NCBI GenBank assembly: GCA_019279435.1
Contig: JAAALK010000080.1
Span: 87,146,328 to 87,210,327, forward strand
DNA: 64,000 bases
From: Zizania palustris
Taxonomy: Eukaryota > Streptophyta > Magnoliopsida > Poales > Poaceae
Reading direction: 5' to 3'
Within the stretch, counting starts at the first letter, position 1; each line of letters begins with the position of its first letter. Positions 23,211 through 35,590 of the stretch are shown here, piece by piece. The position numbers were made by a program, and so were the translations under genes. The notes beneath the pieces are model-generated. The model saw only the letters and a list, made by a program, of their open reading frames with translations. It searched no databases and was not told where the DNA came from.

Positions 23211-23735
23211 CATGCGTACATGTTGGCTTAATCTTCCTCTCCCTCCGATTCTTGCTCGTCGGAGTGCTCCATTACGTGGACTTTAGCCCTAGGCTTGTTA
23301 AAGGTCTTAATGAACTTTTTATCTTTAGCTCAGCCTTCTTGGACCAGAGCCTGTTGTAATACTTGGCTAACCTCTAATAAGTGTTGGTTGTCTAGTATCT
23401 CTTTAATTTCAGAACGCAACCCGCTAAAAGCTAGATCCGCCAAATCCCTTTCCGAAATATTAAGACTAAAACATCGATTTCTGGTATCTCGAAAGCGCTT
23501 GATATACTCAGAGACGCTCTCGCTAGATTTCTATCTAACCATTGTCAAGTGCGAAAGCCTAAGTTCTCTTTCACCCGTGTAAAAGTAGTTGTGGAATTTT
23601 TGTTCTAATTCATCCCACGTTTGGATGGAGTTCAGCGAGAGCACCGAAAACCAAGTGAACGTGGTGCCGGATAGTGAGAGAGAAAATACTCTAAGTTTTA
23701 AAGCGGTTTGTGATCGTTGTGGCGACATGGACAAG
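23211..23735 (-). pseudogene. G1a gag, N-terminal domain part
   Basis: Minus-strand retrotransposon gag core: LKLRVFSLSLSGTTFTWF, TWDELEQKFHNYFYTGE and LRLSHLTMVR, then a helical region near 23520-23300 and an acidic stretch before the solo LTR. Stops near 23535 and 23340. The upstream end is cut at 23735 where copia gag begins. Confidence 0.82.
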
Positions 23736-25297
23736 AACAATAAGATTCCGATGTTCGATGGTTGATATTACACTTATTGGAAGGTGCGCATGGAGGCTTA
23801 TTTATTGAGCCAAGGAAGTGCAATTTGGGACATGGTTGATTCCCAATATGTTATCCCTGAAACTCGTACCTCAGAGACTAAGAAGTCACAATATGACTAT
23901 AATAGCAAGGCTAGAAACACACTTTTCATCAGTCTGAGTCACAACGAGTTTGACAGGGTCCAGCACCTTAGAACTGCATGTGAGATCTGGATGACTTTGA
24001 GAACATTTCATGAGGGCACTTCTCAGATTAAGGCTAGTAGGCAGAGCACATATAACCAAGAATACCAAATGTTCGTGCAAGGCCCCGACGAATCTGTAGA
24101 TGCTATGTTTACACATTTTGATGGAATTGTTAGTAACTTGCGCTCCACTGGGACGCTAACTTACTCTGATCATGACAGGGCGATCAAACTTCTCTATCTC
24201 TTGATCGTAGCATATGGGAAGTAAAGATCTCAAGCATTGAAGAGTCTGTGAGCTTTGATACGTTGACATGCGATGAACTCTTTACTAAGCTTAAGTCCAC
24301 AGAGATCGCCAAGGCATCTCGTTCTAGAATTGGGAACTTTTTGCCGCAATCCATGGCACTAGTTTCTAGTTCTGATAGTGGCACCTCGTCTGGAGGTAGT
24401 GTGTATGGAGTTTGTGCTTTATCTGGGGGTTTTGCCTTGTCTTCTTTGGTCTCTAGCACAAAAGAACAAGTGGACACATTGGACGATGAAGAGCTTGCTC
24501 TTATAGTCAAAAAGTTCACTAGGTTCTACAATGATAGAAGAGATCAAAGAAGAGGAGGATCTCGAGGGTGTTTTGAGTGCGGTGATCTTAATCATATTAA
24601 AGCTAATTTCCCAAAACTGAAAGCCAAGAATGAACATGAACACAAATATCAAAAAGAGACAAAAAACCATTCTTCAAAGGCAAAAGAGGAAAAGTGGCAA
24701 AAAGGATGCTAGAGCTTTCGTGGCTGCACTCAGTGACATCGACAACACCTTGAGTGAAGAACCAAGCTCTGATGAAGAAGAACCAGGCAAGAGTGAAGAA
24801 AAGAAAGAAAAGACAAAGGACTTCAGTGGCCTCTACTTCATGGCCAATGACAAGCACAACACGATGAGCTTGACTCATGTGAGGTTAGTCTATCACTTGA
24901 CCATACTTATTCAAAATGATGAATTACATGATGCAAATATTTCACAAGATAGACTGCTTAAACTTGCTGCTAAAGAACGAAAGGAAGTAAAGCTTAAAAT
25001 TGAATCACTTTCTACTGAACTTGCTTTATTGAAGTCTAAGTCTGAAATTGCTGAATGTGAGTCATGTCTTGTCATTATGGATGAACTTGCTCAGTTGCGT
25101 CTGATTCATGCTCAAAACCATGAAAAACATGAAAATGGTCAGAAGCAACTATTGGAGGTGGATTCTAGTCCTTGTGTCATCAATGAATGCTTAAATTATC
25201 CTTTACTTGTTGAAAGCATTAATCTGAGAGATAAGCATATTGATGAGCTTAAGGCTAGATTGGAGAGTGCTGAGTGTTCTAAGGATGTGCAGCCATC
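23736..25297 (+). pseudogene. Copia gag fragment C4
   Basis: Starts at GGCGACATGGACAAG, the same start as C1 gag, with no LTR before it. Core motifs are MEAYLLSQGSAIWDM, FDRVQHLRTACEIW and ESVDAMFTHFDGIV. The zinc knuckle CFECGDLNHIKANF has Phe for its last Cys. An acidic linker (EEPSSDEEEPGKSEEKKEK) and a coiled coil with SINLRDKHIDELKARLESA follow. A frame change near 24215 and others break it. It ends at 25297, where the C3 LTR begins. Confidence 0.82.
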
Positions 25298-27155
25298 TAA
25301 GGAGCCATGATGAAGATCATGGGCCTCATGGCTCCAGATGTGATGAGTGATTGTCAACGGAAGTCAAAGAGGAGACATGAAGAGAAGATGAGACCTATTG
25401 TGTCCGGGCCACGTGTGACTCAGGTACATGGGCAGCGAGAGACTACCGGGCAGAGGGGCCACGGAGTCGGGATAGCCCAATCCGAGTACATGGGCTAGGA
25501 GCGGCAGAGGATCCACTGGTCAGTTGACCGGGATTGACTCAGTTACATGGGCGGTGAGCGATTACCGGGCTGAGGGATCCGCGGAATCGGGCCAGCCCAA
25601 TCCAGGTACCAGGTGCGAAGACGGTGGACGCTTTGTCAGTTTCGGCACAAAACTGACGACAGCTGATCTTGGATCCAACCGTTCTGAGGAGAAGCCGTAG
25701 CTGGTGGGAAAGCTCCGCATTAGGACAAGTTATATTTATTTAGGATTTTTTTATTTTGCCTTTAGGCCCACATTCTATGTTAATCAAGTCTTTAAAAAAC
25801 CCTAAGGGCAATTCGGTAATTTTTCTAGTTTATTTCAGTGTCTACATAATTTACCCTAGGGGTAAATTTGTCTTTTTCCCTTCTGTTGGGCTGCCTATAA
25901 ATAGGCCCCATCCCCCTAGGGTTAGGGTTAACTCATTTGGAATTAAAAATTTCGAGTTCATTTTTATCTCCCTTCTGTTTCATCCTCCTCCGACGCAACG
26001 TTTTTTCTGCGGAATCTTCGAGGCAGCAGTAGGTCCATGGCTTCCCCGGCGGAAGGCTCGAGGTGGCTCGGCGCATAGGCTGCAGACGTTCGTTAGCTTT
26101 TCAGGGCACGAGGATCGAGGTGTACTGCTGCGTCTCGCAACTCGCATGGCAGGATCCCTTCAGCAGGCGGCAAGCATGAGTATCACGGCGAGGCGTCAGA
26201 AGCCACACGACAGTCAAAGCACTGCAGCACGCCTAGCAGCTACGGTGCAACCTATACGGTAGCCCGAGCAGGAGCAGTAGCGACTTGCAGCGTGTGTGCG
26301 CACGGCATAAGCGCCTCAGGGTTCCCCCTATCTCTCGACTGAAACGGCTTGGTGCACGCCACAAGTTTTCTGAAGAAAACCTCAGCACACAGTGCACGGG
26401 CTCGCGGAGCCAAGCAGCGCAGACAATCTTGTGTAGTCTGCGTGTTATCGGCAAACGCAGCAGCTCGGGCAGAGGAGCCATTGCAAGCATCAGCACGTCA
26501 GCCACATGAGGGAGGAGACGACAGAAGCTAGGGGCTAGCTTGCGTGGGAGGCGGTGCCTTGTGGAGGAAATGGCGTGCGACATTTTGCCGCTGGGTCTAT
26601 TTGGCTGAAGCTGCAGAAGCTGTGTGATACGAACAGTGAGTGCAGGCCATGCGTTCGGCAAAATTCTCAGGAGACAAACCATGGACAGTAATTCCTATTT
26701 TATCTCAATTTTCGTGTATCAAAAATACTGCTGCTGATTAATCTATGCTTGTTTGAATGGATGCAAATATTTTAGTCTCAGATTGATTCATGCACGTTTA
26801 TATTCATTTGTGAACCACTTGCGTGCAATGTATTTGTTTAAAATGTTTGTGAACTTATCATATCTATTTTGTGCTTGATAGATTTCCTGTGATCGATGAA
26901 TGTGGTTAAGCTTTTTGATGGTTCACTTGCCTAGTCTGTAATTACTTGTTTTATCTGCCTTTAAAGCACTTTTTTGGTGTCTTCTCGTTTAGGACACTGG
27001 TTGTTCTTAGGCTAGATTATTTTCACTATTTTTATCTATTTGTTTCCACTGACTATCTGTCGAGGTGCGTTGGGAGTTGGGAGAAGGCCATTGATTTGAA
27101 AGAATTTTTTAGGCACCCATTCACCCCACCTCTGGTCGCTACTTTCAGTCCTACA
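25298..27155 (+). repeat. 5' LTR of C3
   Basis: About 1.86 kb. Starts TAAGGAGCCATG where C2 has TGAGGAGCCATG, so the terminal TG has decayed to TA. Ends GTCGCTACTTTCAGTCCTACA. Shares three copies of a CAGGTACATGGGC-like motif near 25420-25560 with the C2 LTR. No gene in it. Confidence 0.82.
25894..25905 (+). promoter_or_regulatory. TATA box of C3 LTR
   Basis: CCTATAAATAGG, matching the box of C2 at 57862-57873 on the other strand. Confidence 0.65.
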
Positions 27156-27157
27156 AG

Positions 27158-27170
27158 TGGTATCAGAGCT
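27158..27170 (+). other. Primer binding site of C3
   Basis: TGGTATCAGAGCT two bases after the LTR end; initiator tRNA-Met type, as in C1. Confidence 0.92.
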
Positions 27171-27220
27171 TGGCTAGGATTTTTTCATACCTTAACTGGT
27201 TCTAACCCCAGGTAGTGATC

Positions 27221-29904
27221 ATGACTTCCTCTGGTAATGTACTGTCCCATGAAGCTTTTGGCTACACTTATTGGAAGACTCGCATGCGAGCCTATCTCAT
27301 GAGCCAGAGTTCGGACATTTGGGATATTTGTGTTCACACTACTTTCACTGTGCTTCCTGTTGCTGAGCGTACTTCCCCTAACATAGTCGCCTAGCATCAG
27401 AACAATAGAAAAGTTGTGAACATTTTCTTTTCTGGTTTAGGTCCCTGTGAGTTTGAGCGCGTTAGCCATTTCGACACTACTCGAGAGATCTAGGCTACCC
27501 TCCAGGCACACCATGAGGGGATAGCTCAGGTCAAGGCTAGGCTCTATCAGACCTACCGACTTGAGTATGAAATTTCTCACAGAAGCCGGGTGAGACTGTT
27601 GAAGATTTGTTTGGTCGTTTTCAATCTATCATTAACAAGCTTTGGGCCAACAAGGCCGATCGTGATCAGCTGGTCTCAGATCATTAATAGGTGCTCAAGG
27701 TTCTTCATACCTTAGACCCTAAGATCTGGGAGATCAAGGTATCCTCTATTGTTGTGAGCGCTTCCTATGATACCTTGACTGTCGCAGAGCTTTTCAGTAA
27801 GCTTAAGGCCTCAGAGGTTGATATCCTGTTGAGATCAAATCTCACTGGTTCTGGCTCAAAAACCTTGGCCCTTGCGACACCTTCTGCTGATCCTGCTGCT
27901 TTGAGCTGTGCTGCATTCTCTTTGATGTCTATCACTAAGGACCAGCTGGATTCGCTAGGAGATGATGATTTGTGTCTGTTTAACAACCGGGTGCATTGTG
28001 TCTATGATAAACGAATGTTCAAAAGACACGGCACAAAATCTGGATGCTTTGAGTGTACGTGGTGATCCAGGTCATTTCATTGCCGACTGCCCCAAGCGGA
28101 AGAGTTACAAGAAGGGCACCGACGGTAGCTCCGACGACTCTAACAAGCAAGATAGCTCCACCTTCACAAAGGGCATGCCCAAGACGAGGTTCTTTCGAAT
28201 GGCCCTGCAGGACTACCGGTGTGAGAACAAGAAGCGAGACAAGGCCTTCTTCATCGAGATGGAGAGAAGCTACTCCAAGAGGTCATTATCTTCTTCCTCG
28301 TCTTCAAGCTCAAGTGATGAAGAGATCGGGATCAAGAAGGGGAAGGATAAGGATGATCCGGCGGGCCTATGCTTCATGACCTTTGGGGACAAGCCGAAGA
28401 GCCGCTCGCACCACAGCCGAAGATCCCACAAGAGATCCTACTCAATGGCTCTTGGGGATAAGGAAGATAAGTGATCCCCCGACAACTCCGACAACGACGA
28501 CGATGAAAAGGTATCTTCCTATGATCAAGAAGTCATTAATTTGCTAGAAGAGAACCGTCAGAAGTTGAGGTATCGGGAGAAACTGCTTAGAGGGGCTAAG
28601 AAAAGGATAGATGATCTTGAGAGTGAGCTTGCCATGGACAATGGCAAGATTGAGAGTCTGTCCTCTTCCCCTTCTTGGGTGGTAGTAGTGAGTGCCTTAA
28701 CTGTGAGGTGTTGTTGAGTGACCTGACGACTCTGAAGTCTAGGTACACAGAGAGGGTAGATGTGAGAGACGCTTTGGCCACTAAGCTTGAAAGCACTCAC
28801 CTAGAGCTGAATGATGCTCATGCCTCTGTCGTCGTGCCCTATGTAGACTGCCTATCCCATCTAGCTAGTTTAGCTGAGCTGAGAGCCAAGAGTGATGAGC
28901 AGTTGGGCGAGTTAGCGAGAGTCAGAGCTGAGATAGAGCAGACTAAGCTAGAGCTTGAGACCTTGTCAGTTCCACCCACTGTTCGTGAGAACTGTTTGTC
29001 CCTGAGATTAGAACTGATCAAGCTAAAAGCTAAGAAGTCTGTTCAAGTTGATAGAGAGTGTGAGATCTGCTTGTCTCAGGTGGAGGTGCTAGCTTCCTTG
29101 ATAGAGGAGCTAGCTGATGCTCAGAACGAGAACTTTTACCTCCGTCAGATCCTGAGTTGGGTGAGTGCTAGAGAGCGACAGTTCAACATGATGATCCAGT
29201 AGTTCAAGAGGCAGGATGGGTTTGGGGTAGGTTACACCTACACCAAGGCTGACTTTGAGAGTGCCATTAGTCGTGCAGTGGAGTGGAGTAAGATGACTCT
29301 AGAGCAGAGATATCCCAAGACTCACTCCACTGAGTCATTCCAGGTCTGTCAGCCCAAGGATGAAGTGTTCCAAGAACAACCTAAAGCTCCACCCAAAAAG
29401 TCTATCTTGGTCCCAAAGCCTAAACATCTCCACACTTCTCTTGACTCTCTACCTGGACCCTCTCACGCCAAAGAGTCTACACCCAACACCACCAAACCTA
29501 AAAACCCCAAGCCTCAACCACATCTCAAGAAGCCTACATATCACTGTGAGTTTTGTCAGAGAGACGTGCATCTTGAGGAGTTTTGTTCCAGAAGGAAGTG
29601 GGTTGAGAGAGCAGAGAGAGCTCGAGGAGGACAGGAGCAGTTCTACCAGCAGGGTGGTAGACAGAGAGTCCTTCGACGCGGAGAGAGGCTAGAGGCCAGG
29701 CCGCATCATATAGGTGGTGGTAGAGGAGACGACTTTCATGACTGTGCTCCGGAGGGTGGTTTTTGTTCTGGTAGTGCTCCAGGTCATTCTGGATATGGCT
29801 TTGGACCTCGTGGCCAAAACTTTAGGCAGAATAGAGTACCACACTTTGATCCACGTTTTGGTCCAGATTCTTATGATTCCTTCTCCTTTTCTTCTTTTGA
29901 GTAG
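27221..29904 (+). pseudogene. C3 gag (broken)
   Basis: ATG at 27221, 50 nt after the primer site. Core: YTYWKTRMRAYLMSQSSDIWD, then LYQTYRLEYE. Zinc knuckle 1 near 28045-28090 (CFEC...GHFIADCPKRK) is split by a frame change. A Lys/Ser-rich acidic part and a long coiled coil (28700-29190) follow. A second zinc finger CEFCQRDVHLEEFC is near 29550, then an Arg/Gly-rich tail ending YDSFSFSSFE at 29904. At least four stops or frame changes, for example TAG near 27391. C2 holds the matching tail at 63198. Confidence 0.84.
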
Positions 29905-30357
29905 ATGGCTTGACACTAGTTTAGCTCTTTTTCTAAACCTGGTGTCGGACCGTTTGTTCCCACTTATGACCATTGATCGTGCAGGATCGAGGACTGGAGG
30001 AGGTGTATATCATGGATTCAAGATGTTCTCGCCACATGACGGGACATCGCAGATAGTTCTCCATCCTCACATCCCCGAGCTCCAACGAGTACAACACTTT
30101 CGGGAATAGTGGTCAAGGGAAGGTACAAGGCATTGGCTCGATTCGCATCTCTGATCATTTCTCTTTGAAGAATGTTGCTTTGGTTGGAAACTTGAATTTT
30201 AATTTGATATCTGTTTCGCAACATCTTGAGGATGGTTAAGAGGTTCACTTTAAGAAGGGCATGTCTTCTATAATTGATTCTAGAGGATCTTTGGTTTGCC
30301 AGATCTTACCCTTTGGTAAGGTTTTTCGGATTAACTTCTCTAGTTCTTTTGGCCCTT
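29905..30357 (+). pseudogene. C3 protease region (cut)
   Basis: Encodes YIMDSRCSRHMTGHRR, the copia protease active site with Arg in place of Gly, then NTFGNSGQGKVQGIGSI and NVALVGNLNFNLISVSQ. Stops at about 30057 and 30238. Ends where the G1b LTR starts after CCCTT. Confidence 0.82.
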
Positions 30358-31565
30358 TGTTGACACGAAAATGTGCCCCCGCACTTGGGTCAGTTTGACG
30401 ATCCAAAAGTGTGTGGATACTTAGGGACAGGCCTAAGCGTAACACAACACCGATGTCGCGTTCCGACTACCCTTAGCCGTGGTAAGGGGGTGGAGTCACC
30501 AGGCAATCAGATCACACAAAATAATCCAATTAGCCAAAAGAAATATATTAAACAAAACAAAATCAGCAAACCAGTCGGAGCCTGTCTGCTTCGAAGTATG
30601 GTGCGAAGGGGTTGCCGAAGATGAACTCCGAATGGATCTGGACATGAAGATCACCTCCGAACGGTGGGGTTCGACGTGAAGTCTCCGATATGGCAAGATA
30701 TAGAATAATGACTTGAGCGCCGCGCGCGGGCGTGACTTCATCCAGAGCGGAGTACGAGCATGGCGAAGCCTGTCGTGATGAAGTGTGCTGGCGAAGCGTG
30801 CGGTCGAAGCAGAATTCTCGATGAAGGGTGTCCTGGCGACCTCTGAAACAATCTCTCAGCTCCGAACTCCTCCAACAAAGTAGCTCCGAACGTGAAACCC
30901 TTCAACAAAGAGAATTCAAAGTACTAATTTGGTCTGAGGACCGAATTCTGCTAAGTGTTGCACTAGTAGCGAAGGTAGCAATCTTTTACGCTGATTAGCG
31001 GATACTTCACATGCGAAGTAACAAGGCGATAGTAATCTATTACGTAGATTAATGGATACTTCACAAGTGAAGTAACAAGGATTACCACTGTTCCAAAGTT
31101 GTCGGCGGAGGGCTTCCAGGCAAACCCACGAAGAGGTACAAAAAAGTAAGGTAAATAAATGCGATCAAAGCTAGGGCTTTGTGTTTGATTTGTGTTGGGG
31201 GCTTCTAAGCTGGCCTCACCTCTCTATTTATAGGGGCTAAACTTTTGATCTAATCTGCTATAATTCGGCTTGGATAGAGATAAAGACTTAGCTAGAATTG
31301 TACCCAACTCTATCTCTGCCGAAGTGGGCTTCGGCCAGGCCCATCGAAGCTTGCTCCTTGGGCCAAAGCTTCGGTGGTGTGGACCTCCGAAGGCTTCCTG
31401 GCCGAAGGCCGTGGGCTCGCCGGAAGCTTTCGGAGCCCATAGCCCCATGGACCTTCGGCCCTATAGGGCTTTGGCCTGCCCCGAGACATTTGTATTTTCG
31501 GCCCAAATTACCAAAATTGATATTTTGACAATCTCAGCCATTGATGACATTTTTTTCTATCAACA
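30358..31565 (-). repeat. 3' LTR of G1b
   Basis: 1208 bp with matched ends TGTTGA at 31565 (minus start) and TCAACA at 30358 (minus end). Two copies of a segment with CGGATACTTCACA-type sequence and TAGATTAATGG near 30985-31080. No genes. Confidence 0.8.
31224..31236 (-). promoter_or_regulatory. TATA box of G1b LTR
   Basis: Minus-strand CCCCTATAAATAG, about 330 bp into the LTR, in the orientation expected for a minus-strand element. Confidence 0.6.
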
Positions 31566-31580
31566 CATGCCCCCTGCCTT
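31566..31580 (-). other. Polypurine tract of G1b
   Basis: Minus-strand AAGGCAGGGGGCATG directly before the LTR start. Confidence 0.65.
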
Positions 31581-31649
31581 TTAGTGAACTATGTGAACTA
31601 AAAGCACAACGAGCTAAAGACGATACCGTCCATAACGTCCTATCGACAC

Positions 31650-32199
31650 CTTTCACGCTGTTTGCCACACACTTGGGAAATACCTTTTTAAGTATCTACC
31701 ATTCAAAGCTCTTCGAAACCGCTCTCCTTGCAGAGATTCCAACATATATGCATTGTCGGGAGCGATCTCGGCTATTTTGAAAGGACCTTCCCAACTAGGT
31801 GACCACTTACCAAACTTGGGACTCTTAGTGCCTAACGGTAAAATCGTCTTTCAAACCAAGTCTCCTACTTGAAACGATTTTGGTTTAACGTTCTTATTGT
31901 AGGCTTTATATACTCTCCTCTTATCTACTTCTATGGCTTCTAAAGACTTTAGTCTTTTACCGGTCACTTCATCTAGGTTATCCTTCAAAAGAGTTTCATA
32001 CTCGTTGACCGATAAGCCGTCTTGCTTTATCACTCTTAAGGAGCCAAGATCTACCTCTACAGGCAGAACAACTTCTTGTCTAAATACCAACTCATATGGA
32101 CTAACTTTGGTAGCACCGTGCTTTGCAATTCTACAATCCCATTGCGCCTCGGAAAGCACTTCATGAAACCTTTTAGGAAATTCTTCAATTTTCTTTTTA
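31650..32199 (-). pseudogene. G1b integrase, C-terminal part
   Basis: Minus-strand integrase after the catalytic core: EAQWDCRIAKHGATKVSPYE, NKNVKPKSFQVGDLV, then WSPSWEGPFKIAEIAPDNAY and LNGRYLKRYFPS near 31660. It joins in frame with 35591 onward once the LINE and one target duplication are set aside. A stop near 31850 interrupts it. Confidence 0.85.
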
Positions 32200-32213
32200 A
32201 TGAGCTTAATAAC
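32200..32213. repeat. Target site duplication, left of LINE
   Basis: ATGAGCTTAATAAC, repeated exactly at 35577-35590. Confidence 0.93.
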
Positions 32214-35200
32214 AACTCCGCCTATGTTGTCTCAGCATATGTTGGTGCAGCATAGCCTGGTCCCAAGTCCAGGTACAAGGAGGAGGGTTGCGTTAGGCGT
32301 GGCGAGCCAGCTATAAAATCCAATAGAAAATCGTTGGGGCGTAACTCTCTTAGCGACGCGCCATATCGGAACCCGGGTATGGTGTTAAATGGGCAAGGGC
32401 CGGGCCGCCACCCCCTTGGTGGCGCGCCGTGTCGTGATCTGGATGCGGTGTCAAGTGAGCAAGGATCGGGTCGTCGCTTCCTTAGTGGCGCACTACATCG
32501 GCGCCCGGGTGTAGTGACAAATGTGCAAGGGTCTTCGCATCTGTCTCAACGGGTGCGAGGGGTAAGGAAGCTAGTTGAGCCGACTAGGATCCGTGTAGGT
32601 AGTTGGAACGTAGGGTCCCTTACATGTAAGCTAAGAGAGTTAGTCGATGCAGCGAGCAGGAGGCGTGTTAATATCCTATGTGTCCAGGAGATAAAATGGA
32701 AGGGGCAAAAAGCGAAGGAGGTTGAGAACACTGGTTCCAAGCTTTGGTACTCAGGAACAGTGGCAAACAAAAATGGAGTAGGTATCCTGATTGATAAGAG
32801 CCTTAAGGATGGAGTGGTGGTTTTCAAAAGGCAGGGAGATAGGATTATCTTAGTCAAACTAGTTTGGGGGATGTGGTCTTGAACATAATAAGTGCATATG
32901 CCCCTCAGGTTGGTCTCAGTGAGAGCGAGAAGAGAAAGTTCTGGGAAGACTTAGATAGCATGGTCAGAGCAGTACCAACCAATGAGAAGCTTTTCATAGG
33001 AGGAGATCTCAATGGTCATGTAGGTTCAACAAAGGCAGGTTATGAGCTGGCTCATGGAGGTTTCGGGTATGGTAGTAGGAATCAAGAAGGAGAGGATATT
33101 TTGGACTTCGCTGTAGCCTTCAACCTAGTGATAGCCAACACTTTCTTCAGAAAGAGAGATTCTCATTTGGTGACTTTTAGTAGTGGCCATCGTTCGAGCC
33201 AGATCGACTTCGTTCTCACTAGGAGAGAAGATAAACAAGCATGTTTGGATTGTAAGGTGATACCTGGAGAGAGTGCTGTGCCCCAACATAATCTTGTGGT
33301 GGCTGACTTTCGTTTTCGGATCTGTACCCATAGGGATAAACAAGCCAAAATTGCGAGGACAAAGTGGTGGAAACTCAAAGGGGAGACATCCGAAGTTTTT
33401 AAGGAAAGAGTTTATGTGGAGGGCGCTTGGTCCGAAGAAGAAGATGCAAACAACATGTGGGTGAAGATGGCAACTTGTATTAGGAAGGTGGCGTCAGAAG
33501 TGTTTGGAGTGACCAAAGGGAGCAGAGGTGACCCTAAAGATACTTAGTGGTGGACCGAGGATGTTCAAAAGGCAATAAAGGAGAAGAAAGAATGTTACAG
33601 GAGCTTGTTCCATGACAGGAGCATGGTCAACATAGAGAGGTATAAGGTAGCAAAGAAGACTGCTAAGCGAGCTGTGAGTGAGGCAAAGGGTCGAGCCTAT
33701 GATGATCTTTACCGAAGACTAAGTACAAAAGAAGGGGAGAAGGATGTCTACAAGATGGCTAGGATTCAGGAAAGGAAGACAAGGGACCTCAACCAAGTTA
33801 AATGCATTAAAGATGAGATGGATCAACTCTTGGTGAAAGGACAAGACATCAAACAGAGGTGGCAGAGGTATTTTGACAATCTTTTCTATGGTGAGAATGA
33901 GACTATGGACACCCAATTGGATGACTCCTTTGATGATTTAAATAGATGCTTTGTACGCAGGATCCAAGAGTCAGAGGTCAAAGAAGCTTTAAAGAGGATG
34001 AAAGGGGGCAAGGCGATGGGTCCAGATGGTATCCCAATAGAGGTGTGGAAATGCCTTGGGGATATTGCTATCGTTTGGCTAACCAAGTTGTTCAACCATA
34101 TTTTTTCGATCAAACAAGATGCCCAATGAGTGGAGGAGTACATTAGTACCAATCTTCAAGAACAAGGGATTTATTCAAAGTTGTACCAACTATCGAGGGA
34201 TTAAGCTCATGAGCCACACTATGAAGCTTTGGGAGAGAGTTATTGAGCATCGCCTAAGAGGAATGACTCATATCACCATGAACCAATTTGGATTCATGCC
34301 TGGAAGGTCAACCATGGAAGCAATTTTTTTAATAAGACAGGTCATGGAGCGGTATAAGGAGCAGAAGAAGGACTTGCAGATGGTTTTTATCGACTTGGAA
34401 AAGGCCTATGATAATACCTAGGAATCTCATATGATGGGAATTGGATAAGCATAAAGTCCCAACAAAGTATGTTACGCTCATTAAGGACATGTATGACAAG
34501 GTTGTGACTAGTGTCCAAACAACTGATGGTGATACAAATGTTTTCCCGTTTAACATAGGACTACATCAAGGTTCAGCTTTGAGCCCTTACCTATTTGCCT
34601 TAGTGATAGATGAGGTCACGAGGGATATACAAGGAGATATTCCTTGGTGTATGCTTTTCGCTGACGATGTAGTTCTAGTAGATGAAAGCCGGGAAGGAGT
34701 AAATAGAAAGCTAGAGTTATGGCGTCAGACCCTAGAGTCAAAAGGATTTAGAATTAGTAGGACCAAAACCGAGTATATGAGATGTGACTTTGGTACTACA
34801 ATTAGTGAGGATGGAGATGTAAGCTTGGGAGGCCAAGTAGTACCAAAGAAGGACACCTTCCGTTATTTGGGATCGATGCTTCAGAGAGATGGTGATATTG
34901 ATGAAGATGTTAGCCATAGGATCAAAGCGGGGTGGATGAAATGGCGTCAAGCATCGGGAGTCCTATGTGACAAGAGAGTGCCACAGAAGTTGAAAGGCAA
35001 GTTCTACACGACGGCGATTAGGCCTGCTATGTTATATGGGGCTGAGTGTTGGCCTACTAAGAGGCGGCATATCCAACAACTATGTGTCACAGAGATGCGT
35101 ATGTTGCGTTGGATATGTGGGCACACAAGATTGGACCGAGTGAGAAACGATGACATACGCGATCGGCTAGGAGTAGCGCCAATTAAAGAAAAGCTTATGC

Positions 35201-35576
35201 AACACCGGTTGAGATGGTTTGGGCATGTCCACCGGAGACCATCAGAGGCACTGGTGCACAGAGGTATCATAAGATGGGTCAATAATGTGAAGAGAGGTAG
35301 AGGGCGACCAAACTTGACATGGGAGGAGGCAATCAAAAGGGACTTGAAGGAATGGAATATCCCAAAGGAGTTGTGTTTCGATAGAAGTGCTTGGAAAGAA
35401 GTTATCCACGTGCCCGAACCGTGATTAGGCCTTTTCCCTTTTAGTGCTCTTAAAAGCTTTTCCCCTCCCCTTTCTCTCTCCCTCTCTCTTTTTGGTGACT
35501 TCTTGTTGGGTTTCAACTCTAGCCTACCCCAACTTGCTTGGGACTAAAAGGCTTTGTTGATGTTGATGTGATGTTG
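32214..35576 (+). mobile_element. RTE-type LINE inserted in G1b integrase
   Basis: 3363 bp between exact 14-bp repeats. 5' untranslated part 32214-32570, one long broken ORF for endonuclease and RT, a short 3' untranslated part with AGCCTACCCCAACTTGCTTG, and a TTGATG-type repeat tail (about 35556-35579) instead of poly-A. This tail and single-ORF plan fit plant RTE-clade elements. Length suggests a full-length insertion. It removes no integrase sequence. Confidence 0.92.
32571..35424 (+). pseudogene. LINE endonuclease and reverse transcriptase (broken)
   Basis: N-terminal AP-endonuclease-like domain: TRIRVGSWNVGSLTCKLREL, CVQEIKWKGQKAKE, FIGGDLNGHVG, SHLVTFSSGHRSSQIDF. RT: GGKAMGPDGIPIEVWK, NYRGIKLMSHTMKLWERVI, NQFGFMPGRSTMEAI, then FADDVVLVDE near 34660 (catalytic Asp pair). 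C-terminal tail has RWFGHVHRRP and a Trp-rich end VIHVPEP at 35424. Frame changes near 32870, 34120 and 34420 and stops at 33545 (TAG for Trp) and near 34420 make it inactive. The endonuclease would nick target DNA and the RT would prime from the nick. Confidence 0.88.
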
Positions 35577-35590
35577 ATGAGCTTAATAAC
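35577..35590. repeat. Target site duplication, right of LINE
   Basis: Exact repeat of 32200-32213. Confidence 0.93.

Larger units (their letters stand above)
25298..30357 (+). mobile_element. C-alpha Ty1/copia element C3 (5' part)
   Basis: Plus-strand element with 5' LTR 25298-27155, tRNA-Met primer site 27158-27170, gag from 27221 and the start of protease. It is cut at 30357 by the G1b LTR; the rest of pol would lie past the other end of G1b, outside the window. Same family as C2 (LTR, gag tail and protease region align). It sits next to C4 at 25297. Confidence 0.87.

Noticed and set aside
26233..26682. 149-codon frame inside the C3 LTR
   Set aside because: LTR sequence between TATA box and primer site; no homologous frame in C2 at the matching part.
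30985..31080. Short repeated segments in the G1b LTR as a possible independent element
   Set aside because: Only two imperfect copies of about 60 bp inside one LTR; ordinary LTR internal duplication.
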